Positions 1 to 5,231 of a DNA stretch of 7,600 nucleotides are shown here, in pieces. Both the position numbers and the translations under genes were made by a program. Positions within the stretch are counted from its first letter, which is position 1. Every line of letters begins with the position of its first letter. This DNA is from Candidatus Omnitrophota bacterium (GTDB lineage Bacteria > Omnitrophota > Gorgyraeia > Duberdicusellales > 4484-171). The notes beneath the pieces were generated by a model. It was not told the DNA's origin. It ran no database searches and saw only the letters and a list, made by a program, of their open reading frames with translations. The DNA is taken from the NCBI GenBank assembly GCA_016939345.1, contig JAFGHG010000044.1:1-7600 (forward strand). Reading direction: 5' to 3'.

Positions 1-186
1 CAATTTTGAATCTTGGTTTTCAAAAACCCTCAGATTAACTACCTTATTAGACATATATACCAGATCTTTTTCCTTATCGGTCTTTTCAATGCCTACGAAT
101 AAAACTAAACCTCTGTTTATCGCTGATTCCAAACCTTCACTGCTGCTTACCCTTGCTTTATTAACTCTTGTGACTAGTATTTTCAT
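1..186 (-). CDS. dtd: D-aminoacyl-tRNA deacylase (Dtd), N-terminal part, cut by window edge
   Basis: Cytoplasmic proofreading enzyme that hydrolyses D-amino acids (and, in the family, glycine mischarged on tRNA-Ala) from tRNA. The first 62 codons are visible and the frame is open to the left edge. The translation begins MKILVTRVNKARV, continues through a GLVLFVGIE strand (residues 25-33) and reaches a KVVNLRVFE helix-strand element (48-56), all in the order and spacing of the Dtd family. The catalytic SQFTL-type motif and the GP-containing cross-subunit motif lie beyond the window, so activity cannot be judged. ATG at 186-184 is preceded by AAGGAAG with about six bases spacing, and the start lies 26 nt inside the end of the upstream radical SAM gene, which points to translational coupling. 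It is the last visible gene of the minus-strand operon. Confidence 0.9.
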   Translation of the reverse strand, partial: MKILVTRVNKARVSSSEGLESAINRGLVLFVGIEKTDKEKDLVYMSNKVVNLRVFENQDSKL

Positions 187-1087
187 ATAATCTTCCTTGG
201 TATTGTTTTTTATCCTGGAGCCTTTTCCCTATCTGATCGATAACCCCGGCCTTATCATTTATCCAATCAGGAGCTATCAGGTATTGGTGATATGCTGATG
301 GTACCAGCCTTAGGATAACCAAATCCTGAGGTAAAAACTCAAGCATATCGCATACCGTCTTAACGTAATCTTGCCTTTGCATCAGAGCTATCTTACCCTG
401 GCTGTAAAGACCCTCATATACCGTTTCTTTAAGCACATGAAAGGCGTGAAACTTTATTCCCTGTATTTTTAATGATGCCAGGCGTCTGGCATCATTAATA
501 TGATCGAGGTATTGAGAACCAGGCAAACCAACTATCATATGCACCCCGATATTTAAGTTGAATTTTTTTGAAAGTTCAAGGGTGTTCAAAAAGTCCTCAT
601 ATGTGTGGCCGCGGTTAATGCTGGCCAAAAGAATGTCATTAGTAGTCTGAAGCCCGTACTCAATCCATACCAGATAATCAGAGCAAAAGCTGGAAATAAG
701 CTTTAACTTGTTTTTGTCAATACAATCAGGTCTGGTTGAAACAGAAAGACCTACTATCTGAGGAAAATCTCTGATTATCTCATAGGTCCTGCCAAGTTGT
801 TCTACGTCAGCATGGGTATTACTGAAAGATTGAAAATAGGCGATAAATTTTTTTACCTTAAAACGCCTGCCATAAAAATCAAGTGAGCTTAATATCTGTT
901 CACGCACGCTTTTATTAGACCCGGCAAATTTGACGAATGCTTTGTTATTGCAGTAAGCGCAACCTGAAGTACTTAACGTACCATCAAGATTAGGGCATGA
1001 AAATCCGGCGTCTATGCTTATTCTTTGCACACGCTGGGAAAACTTATCTCTTAGATATCTATTATAGGAAAAAAACCTTTCCTCCAT
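161..1087 (-). CDS. YhcC-type radical SAM protein (TIGR01212 family)
   Basis: Radical S-adenosylmethionine protein of the YhcC/YtqA family, related to the Elp3 radical SAM core; I know of no firmly established substrate. The 308 residues match the family's usual length of about 300. The [4Fe-4S] ligands are C31, C43 and C46 in a CX11CX2C arrangement (CPNLDG...GCAYCNN), the expanded spacing typical of this family rather than CX3CX2C. Other family landmarks are FQSFSNTHA (85-93), STRPDC (117-122), WIEYGLQT (141-148), GVHMIVGLPG (181-190), HVLKET (217-222) and LIAPDW (270-275) near the C terminus. ATG at 1087 lies three bases after the queH stop, and AAGGTGA, which includes that stop codon, can serve as its ribosome-binding site. 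Its 3' end overlaps dtd. Position between queH and dtd suggests, as inference only, a tRNA-related substrate. Confidence 0.9.
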   Translation of the reverse strand: MEERFFSYNRYLRDKFSQRVQRISIDAGFSCPNLDGTLSTSGCAYCNNKAFVKFAGSNKSVREQILSSLDFYGRRFKVKKFIAYFQSFSNTHADVEQLGRTYEIIRDFPQIVGLSVSTRPDCIDKNKLKLISSFCSDYLVWIEYGLQTTNDILLASINRGHTYEDFLNTLELSKKFNLNIGVHMIVGLPGSQYLDHINDARRLASLKIQGIKFHAFHVLKETVYEGLYSQGKIALMQRQDYVKTVCDMLEFLPQDLVILRLVPSAYHQYLIAPDWINDKAGVIDQIGKRLQDKKQYQGRLYENTSHKS

Positions 1088-1090
1088 GCT

Positions 1091-1627
1091 TCACCTTAAG
1101 CTGAAAATGCAGCCGCAATAATTCTGCCTGTAAAGATTATGGGCATTAGAAAGTTCTATGGTTTTTTTGAAGCCGTTACCTTTTTTTAAATCTATCTTTA
1201 AAAAGTTGTCTTCAGAAATCTTACAGGCAGCATCGAATATAGCCTGGCTTTTTTTATGGGGGCTGATGGTCAAGGTAGTTGTAAAATAACTGAACGAATT
1301 CTCTTTGCAGGCCTGATAAGTCCTTTTTAGCCTTAATTCATAACACAGCCTGCAGCGTAAAGCCCCTTCAGGTTCGCCGCCTAGCATACCACAACAGGCC
1401 TGCCAGTCCTGGCTGTTATAATCTGTTTCAATAAAACAGACATCTTCCAAAGCACATACTTTAGCTGCTGCATCTTTACGCCTCTGGTACTCGTTATAAG
1501 GGTAAATATTAGGATTATAAAAAAAACCGCTGACCTTGTATCCGAGCTCTTTAAGCCTCCTGATAGAATGGAAACCGCAAACCCCGCAACATATATGCAA
1601 CAGGACTTTTTTAGAATCTTTATTCAT
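1091..1627 (-). CDS. queH: Epoxyqueuosine reductase QueH
   Basis: Catalyses the last step of queuosine biosynthesis, reduction of epoxyqueuosine to queuosine in the anticodon wobble position of tRNAs; QueH is the non-orthologous replacement of cobalamin-dependent QueG. The 178-residue protein has the family's cysteine pattern: adjacent C13-C14 in LLHICCGVC, C92 and C95 in CRLC, and C171 and C173 in YCGC near the C terminus, which in characterised QueH carry a [4Fe-4S] cluster and a further iron. FFYNPNIYP (35-43) and TTTLTISPHK (116-125) are also typical of the former DUF208. The ATG lacks a convincing Shine-Dalgarno sequence; the 26-nt gap from the deacetylase gene is AT-rich. No queuosine pathway partner (queC/D/E/F, tgt, queA) lies in the window. 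Function call is strong; the start is slightly uncertain. Confidence 0.93.
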   Translation of the reverse strand: MNKDSKKVLLHICCGVCGFHSIRRLKELGYKVSGFFYNPNIYPYNEYQRRKDAAAKVCALEDVCFIETDYNSQDWQACCGMLGGEPEGALRCRLCYELRLKRTYQACKENSFSYFTTTLTISPHKKSQAIFDAACKISEDNFLKIDLKKGNGFKKTIELSNAHNLYRQNYCGCIFSLR

Positions 1628-1653
1628 CGGAATTAATTTATTTCTTTAGTGGA

Positions 1654-2490
1654 TTAAATCCCGAAATACTCCCTGGCAGTTATAAAATCTACTTCTCTTT
1701 CAAATTCCGGCAAGTTTTCCTTTAGGAATTTTATGGTATTTTTCCTTGGATGAGCAATAATTATGATCTTTCCTTTTTTTTGCGATTCGGCTATGAATTG
1801 CTTCATTTTCTCATGCATTGAGTGATAATCCTGGCCTGAATCTAAAAAACCACGGCTATAATCGCAAACTAACCCTTCTGACCTGGCTACAGAATAAGTA
1901 ACTGACTCTAAAGAAGTCTGGCTATCTACAAAAATCAGACCTTTGGCCTTCACAGCTTTTATCACTATTTCAGATAATCTTCTATCCTGGGTAGCTTTCG
2001 AGCCCATATGGTTATTAACACCTATAGCAATACGGATAGAGTTAAGATATTGACGCAGCAGGGACTCAGCCTCTCTTCTGCTCATACTGGTGGTTATAAA
2101 CTTAAAGCCGGCCGACTCCTGCTTTTTTTGATCCTCCGGCTCGAGAGGAAGATGGATAAAAACAGAAAAACCGCAGCGCGCGCCGATATGGGCTATATTG
2201 CGGGAAAATTTCAAATCTGGTATGACTGATATGGTAAGCGGGATATTCAGAGAATAAAGATCTCTCAGTTCATCCAAACTGCCTCCCATATCATCAAAGA
2301 TTATGGCTATCTGACCGCGGCCATAAGGCATTTCTTTATTGTCTTCTAAGGGCTGCTCATCGTTATCGGCTGTAAAATCGGCGAGAAAATCAGAAGGACT
2401 GTTCTTAGGGGTGTTGCCGGAAGGCCTGAAAAGCAATACCGGAATAGCTATAACTGACAAGAAAAAAAATACTTTAAGAAACCTGTTCAT
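1654..2490 (-). CDS. YibQ-like divergent polysaccharide deacetylase, membrane-anchored
   Basis: Belongs to the divergent polysaccharide deacetylase family (former DUF610, YibQ), a periplasmic relative of NodB-type carbohydrate deacetylases whose natural substrate is not settled. Residues 5-21 form a hydrophobic segment that could be an uncleaved signal anchor; residues 25-58 are a polar, acidic linker, and the catalytic-type domain fills the rest. Family motifs are intact: IIFDDMG (63-69) with the paired aspartates, HLPLEP (113-118), GVNNHMGS (157-164), FVDSQTS (187-193) and IAHPRKNT (245-252). D66/D67, H113, H161 and H247 are the likely metal or catalytic residues by analogy with NodB folds. 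The start overlaps the epimerase gene by 17 nt and has no clear ribosome-binding site, so expression probably depends on coupling. A membrane-anchored protein of this kind fits a diderm cell. Confidence 0.88.
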   Translation of the reverse strand: MNRFLKVFFFLSVIAIPVLLFRPSGNTPKNSPSDFLADFTADNDEQPLEDNKEMPYGRGQIAIIFDDMGGSLDELRDLYSLNIPLTISVIPDLKFSRNIAHIGARCGFSVFIHLPLEPEDQKKQESAGFKFITTSMSRREAESLLRQYLNSIRIAIGVNNHMGSKATQDRRLSEIVIKAVKAKGLIFVDSQTSLESVTYSVARSEGLVCDYSRGFLDSGQDYHSMHEKMKQFIAESQKKGKIIIIAHPRKNTIKFLKENLPEFEREVDFITAREYFGI

Positions 2491-3112
2491 TTATAGATTT
2501 AAGTAAATTTCTGTAAGCTTGTGCTGGGTCTCTGCTCTTAAGGATAGCGCTTCCCACGCAAATAAAATCTGCTCCTGCTCTTTTAGCCAAAACTGCGTTA
2601 TCCGGCTTTATCCCGCCGTCGACTCCCGCTTCAATTTCAGGATAAAGCCTTTTGAAATCTTTGATTTTATCCAGCACTTCAGGAATAAAATCAGCACCGT
2701 AAAAACCAGGATTAACAGACAAAAAGAGAACTGAATCAACAAAACCTAAAAGAGGCTTGAACTTATTGATTTTGGTCAAAGGATTTACAGCTAAGCCGGC
2801 CTTTAGACCGACATCCTTTATCCTGGTTATAATATCTTTATGGTCTTTTTTTATCTCGTAATGAAATACTATTTTTTCTGAACCCAGTTTTTTGAAAACA
2901 TCCAGCCATTCAAGAGGATCTGTGACCATTAAATGAGCTTCTGAACGGACAGGAATTATCAAGTCTTTGACTGTGCTTAAACTGACACTTTCAGAAGGAA
3001 CGAACTTTCCGTCCATGATATCTATCTGAACATAATCAGTAAAAGCAGAACAGGTGTTAATCATGGACTGTAATTCATCTTTATTCTTGGTTAGAAGCGC
3101 CGGTATGATCAT
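2474..3112 (-). CDS. Divergent ribulose-phosphate 3-epimerase family protein
   Basis: TIM-barrel protein of the ribulose-phosphate 3-epimerase family, which interconverts ribulose 5-phosphate and xylulose 5-phosphate in the pentose phosphate pathway. The 212 residues carry QIDIMDGKFVP (29-39), EAHLMV (58-63), KAGLAVNP (104-111), SVNPGF (132-137), GVDGGI (163-168) and a terminal GSAI phosphate site (187-190). Compared with canonical Rpe, the His of HxDxMDG is Gln29, the Ser of the N-terminal APS motif is Ala5 (IIPAL), and NPGFGGQ reads NPGFYGA. The other metal or catalytic positions, D31, H60 and D165, are kept. The start is well supported by TAAGGAGGT nine bases upstream, located inside the GH5 gene, which it overlaps by 32 nt. 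It could be a true Rpe or an epimerase for another phosphorylated ketose, so no gene symbol is given. Confidence 0.83.
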   Translation of the reverse strand: MIIPALLTKNKDELQSMINTCSAFTDYVQIDIMDGKFVPSESVSLSTVKDLIIPVRSEAHLMVTDPLEWLDVFKKLGSEKIVFHYEIKKDHKDIITRIKDVGLKAGLAVNPLTKINKFKPLLGFVDSVLFLSVNPGFYGADFIPEVLDKIKDFKRLYPEIEAGVDGGIKPDNAVLAKRAGADFICVGSAILKSRDPAQAYRNLLKSINEQVS

Positions 3113-4283
3113 TTTTCCAGTACCTCCTTAAAATTGCAAGAAGTTTGCTGTTAGGTGTATAATTTACTGTTTTCCAGAAATCAACTATTTTTTCCTTGTC
3201 TTTTTTCCAGTATTTAGGGTATGTTTGCCAGCCGATTACAGGGCCGGCTCGGTTGATATACCTTGAATCTTCTATAAACTGATACAACCCATCAGGGAAG
3301 TTATACTGGGCTATTGCCTTATAGGTCCAATATGTAAAGCCGAATCTATAATCAATGAAAGCCTTTAGCATGGCTTGAAGCCACATATCCTCGCCCCAGA
3401 ATCCTCCTCTCCAGTTTATACCGAATTCCCCAACATAAATTCCTACCTTGTTTTTTTTCGAGAATTCATAATATGGCCTCAGATATCTCTTAACCCCTTC
3501 GCTATTCCAGCAATAATTCTCGATTTTTGCCGGAAACCTCAAAAAAGGTGTAAAGTTAAATACATAGCTCAAAGGCTGATATGCATGTATGCTGACTGCC
3601 ACGTTTCTCTGGATTAAATCAGCAAGAAAATCAATTTTTTGAGCCCAAACATCGCCTTCTAAAAAAATCAGGCTTTCCTTATCAATCGAGCGCACTGCTT
3701 TAAGCAGTCTGGAGTAGAATCCTTTAAGGACTTTGGTGCTTATGCTTCCTAGAACAGGCTCATTAAGAAAATCATAACCAATTAAGCCTTTTTTATCTTT
3801 ATAGCGGTCTGCTATAACCTGCCAAAGACAGATTGTCCTTTTCTGGAGAATCTTGCTTTTAAAAAGCATGGCCTTACCGCTGCTGTCTGAATGCCAGTCG
3901 CAGTTCTGTGCTCCGGCGGCGGCATGTAAATCTAAAATTATACCAAGATTGTATTTTTCGGCCCAATCAAAAGCTCTGTCTAAATAAGCAAAACCTTCTT
4001 GAGAATAGCTGAAAGGCTTTTTTTCAAGCAAACGATGATTAAAAGGTATACGCAGAGTATTGGCTCCAATACAAGAGATCGTTTTAAAATCATCTTCGTT
4101 TATAAAATGATTTCTAAAAAGACGCTCAAAATCTTTCAGCTGTTTAACACCCAAGGTCTTTTTAAATTCATCTTTAAACAGGCTCTCGGCAATATTCCTG
4201 CCGCCTAAGATATAACCTTCCATTAGCAGCCAGCTGCCCAGGTTTAAGCCCCTTATTTTACTTACTTTCTCAATGGTGTCCAC
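3081..4283 (-). CDS. Glycoside hydrolase family 5 (cellulase/exo-glucanase-like), no signal peptide
   Basis: A retaining beta-glycosidase of family GH5 in a (beta/alpha)8 barrel. The 400-residue protein shows RGLNLGSWLLMEG (11-23), ANTLRIPF (74-81), LDLHAAAGAQN (117-127), DFLNEPV (171-177) with the acid/base E175, SIHAYQP (231-237), and YVGEFGIN (283-290) with the nucleophile E286, followed by WTYK (319-322). The opening motif and the LDLHAA-GAQN block resemble exo-beta-1,3-glucanases and related GH5 enzymes more than secreted endocellulases, but the substrate cannot be assigned. The N terminus (MDTIEKVSK) is charged, with no signal peptide or membrane segment, so a cytoplasmic location is likely. 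The start is GTG at 4283, preceded by GGAGGAGGAGG eight bases away, formed by the last codons of the upstream gene. No carbohydrate-binding module is visible. Confidence 0.87.
   Translation of the reverse strand: MDTIEKVSKIRGLNLGSWLLMEGYILGGRNIAESLFKDEFKKTLGVKQLKDFERLFRNHFINEDDFKTISCIGANTLRIPFNHRLLEKKPFSYSQEGFAYLDRAFDWAEKYNLGIILDLHAAAGAQNCDWHSDSSGKAMLFKSKILQKRTICLWQVIADRYKDKKGLIGYDFLNEPVLGSISTKVLKGFYSRLLKAVRSIDKESLIFLEGDVWAQKIDFLADLIQRNVAVSIHAYQPLSYVFNFTPFLRFPAKIENYCWNSEGVKRYLRPYYEFSKKNKVGIYVGEFGINWRGGFWGEDMWLQAMLKAFIDYRFGFTYWTYKAIAQYNFPDGLYQFIEDSRYINRAGPVIGWQTYPKYWKKDKEKIVDFWKTVNYTPNSKLLAILRRYWKNDHTGASNQE
3122..3130 (-). promoter_or_regulatory. Strong Shine-Dalgarno of the epimerase gene
   Basis: TAAGGAGGT, a full match to the usual 16S rRNA 3' end, lies nine bases before the ATG at 3112 and inside the GH5 coding region. 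It fixes the epimerase start and suggests efficient initiation independent of the upstream reading frame. Confidence 0.85.
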
Positions 4284-4286
4284 GGA

Positions 4287-4604
4287 TTAAGCCTCCTCCT
4301 CCAAAATCCAAGGCATTCTCAGGATCTTTTTGTAAACGCAGAGATGGTCGTTTTTCCAATGAGTATTAATTATCTTTCTTAACTGGACGCAGTCGAACTT
4401 TTCGCCTGCAACCGTTACTCTTTCTCCCAAGCGGTGGGGGTAAATACTGCAGGAGTATCTGTTGTCCTTTCCTTTTCTTAAATACACACAGGGGTCATCA
4501 AAGGCCCCACAGCACCCTCCACAGCGAATGCAGAGGTCTTCCCATCTTTTCTCCATTGTTTCCAGCCGTTTTTGGTATTGAGTTTTTCTGGTTAGGCTTT
4601 TCAT
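4287..4604 (-). CDS. YkgJ-like cysteine-cluster protein (putative Zn/Fe-chelating)
   Basis: Small cytoplasmic protein of the YkgJ/CxxCxxCC family, annotated as putative zinc- or iron-chelating; no specific reaction is established. Its 105 residues contain eight cysteines: C25, C28, C31 and C32 in CIRCGGCC, then C39 in DPCVYL, C52 in SCSIYPHR, C72 in FDCVQLR and C89 in LCVYK. This order (cluster, CxYL, C-IYxxRP-like segment) is that of the family; here the usual Arg-Pro is HRLG. It is the first gene of the minus-strand operon, ending three bases before the GH5 start, and its C-terminal Glu codons make the GH5 ribosome-binding site. The assigned ATG lies nine bases from a TATAAT box, which would give almost no leader. 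The ATG at codon 17 (4556) is an alternative start that keeps all cysteines. Confidence 0.8.
   Translation of the reverse strand: MKSLTRKTQYQKRLETMEKRWEDLCIRCGGCCGAFDDPCVYLRKGKDNRYSCSIYPHRLGERVTVAGEKFDCVQLRKIINTHWKNDHLCVYKKILRMPWILEEEA
4292..4302 (-). promoter_or_regulatory. Shine-Dalgarno of the GH5 gene inside the upstream gene
   Basis: GGAGGAGGAGG is formed by the codons for the C-terminal Glu run of the cysteine-cluster protein and stands eight bases before the GTG at 4283. It decides the GH5 start, as the GTG would otherwise be an uncertain choice. Confidence 0.8.
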
Positions 4605-4612
4605 AAACTCAT

Positions 4613-4640
4613 ATTATATCAAAATTTTGCTAAAAGCCAA
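4613..4640 (-). promoter_or_regulatory. Predicted sigma70-type promoter of the ykgJ-like to dtd operon
   Basis: On the minus strand a perfect TATAAT (4618-4613) follows TTGGCT (4640-4635, four of six matches to TTGACA) with a 16-bp spacer. Transcription would start near 4607-4605, so the mRNA of the first gene would be leaderless or nearly so if the ATG at 4604 is used. It is the only plausible promoter seen upstream of the seven-gene run. Prediction from sequence alone. Confidence 0.5.
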
Positions 4641-4705
4641 ACCTATGCCCTTGCCTTGATAGCCAGGGATTTTGGGAAGTGAAAGCCGGCTGGATCAAAT
4701 AATTC

Positions 4706-4734
4706 TTGACAATATCAAAGGCCGAATGTATAAC
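4706..4734 (+). promoter_or_regulatory. Predicted sigma70-type promoter of the PilZ gene
   Basis: TTGACA (4706-4711, perfect) and TATAAC (4729-4734, five of six) are separated by the optimal 17 bp. The start point would be near 4741, giving a leader of roughly 14 nt that contains AGGA (4744-4747) seven bases before the ATG at 4755. Confidence 0.7.
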
Positions 4735-4754
4735 ATTAACACCAGGAACAGGAT

Positions 4755-5171
4755 ATGACAGGAAAAACCTACAAAATAATCTGTAAAAATGAAAAGGCCT
4801 GCCAGCATTTTGAAACTATCATGTCAATGCTTTGCGACGACAGGTATATAGAAATGCACAGGGAAAAAGAATCAGGGCTGTTATCTAATCATAAAATCTA
4901 TAAAGTTTCTAATGAGCGCAGGTCCAGAAGAAAAAGGGTTAATCTGCGCGCGGTATGTATAGAACCATCATCTTCAATTAAGCTCCCGATTGCTACAACC
5001 GTAAATATCTCAAGCGGCGGCATTTGCCTTGAGATGCCTCGTCCTATTCAAACTGGAAAGAAAATTAAAATCAGACTCCTTTCGCCAAGAAACCCCGGCG
5101 AAAACAAGGAAATCAATGGCCAGGTAGTATGGAGTCAGGCTAACAAAATCGGGGTTCAATTCCAAAATTGA
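4755..5171 (+). CDS. PilZ-domain protein (probable c-di-GMP binding)
   Basis: Single-gene transcription unit encoding a 138-residue cytoplasmic protein with a C-terminal PilZ domain, the usual receptor domain for cyclic di-GMP. The domain spans about residues 53-137. Its arginine cluster ERRSRRKR (54-61) supplies an RxxxR-type motif (R55 and R59), NISSGG (84-89) is the [D/N]xSxxG motif, and GQVVW (122-126) with IGVQF (132-136) forms the closing strands of the barrel. Both ligand-binding motifs being present suggests that it binds the nucleotide. Residues 1-50 are not PilZ and I do not recognise them: they look soluble, with two cysteines (C10, C16) and a third at C27. No effector domain, membrane segment or flagellar gene neighbour is present, so the output is unknown. 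It is the only plus-strand gene here and ends at a strong terminator. Confidence 0.87.
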   Translation: MTGKTYKIICKNEKACQHFETIMSMLCDDRYIEMHREKESGLLSNHKIYKVSNERRSRRKRVNLRAVCIEPSSSIKLPIATTVNISSGGICLEMPRPIQTGKKIKIRLLSPRNPGENKEINGQVVWSQANKIGVQFQN

Positions 5172-5193
5172 TTTTTATATCCGTTTATAAAAC

Positions 5194-5226
5194 AATACCC
5201 CCGTTTTTTAACGGGGGTATTTTTTT
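5194..5226 (+). terminator. Rho-independent terminator between convergent genes, probably bidirectional
   Basis: A 12-bp perfect stem (AATACCCCCGTT at 5194-5205 paired with 5210-5221) with a TTTT loop (5206-5209) runs into T residues through 5226 on the plus strand, 23 bp after the PilZ stop. On the minus strand the same stem is followed by TTGTTTTATAAA-like sequence, a weaker U-run, and lies just after the hppA stop (5232), so it probably serves both convergent genes. Confidence 0.92.
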
Positions 5227-5231
5227 AAGAA

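Larger units (their letters stand above)
4605..4754. other. Divergent intergenic region
   Basis: This 150-bp gap lies between the minus-strand operon and the plus-strand PilZ gene. It carries one predicted promoter for each direction, which do not overlap. The 65 bp between the two -35 boxes (4641-4705) contain no operator palindrome, riboswitch or small gene that I can recognise. Confidence 0.6.

Noticed and set aside
1651..1661. Near-palindrome GGATTAAATCC at the end of the deacetylase gene, considered as an operator or terminator.
   Set aside because: The 11-bp element is short, AT-rich at its centre, overlaps coding sequence and has no T-run; chance is enough to explain it.
2008..2229. 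Plus-strand frame of 73 codons opposite the deacetylase gene, and similar ones at 2519-2734, 3375-3617 and 3999-4208.
   Set aside because: All are opposite well-supported genes with intact motifs, and none shows a recognisable domain.
4641..4705. Possible c-di-GMP riboswitch or small RNA upstream of the PilZ gene.
   Set aside because: The segment lies upstream of the predicted PilZ transcription start, leaving a leader of only about 14 nt, and I see no conserved riboswitch core.
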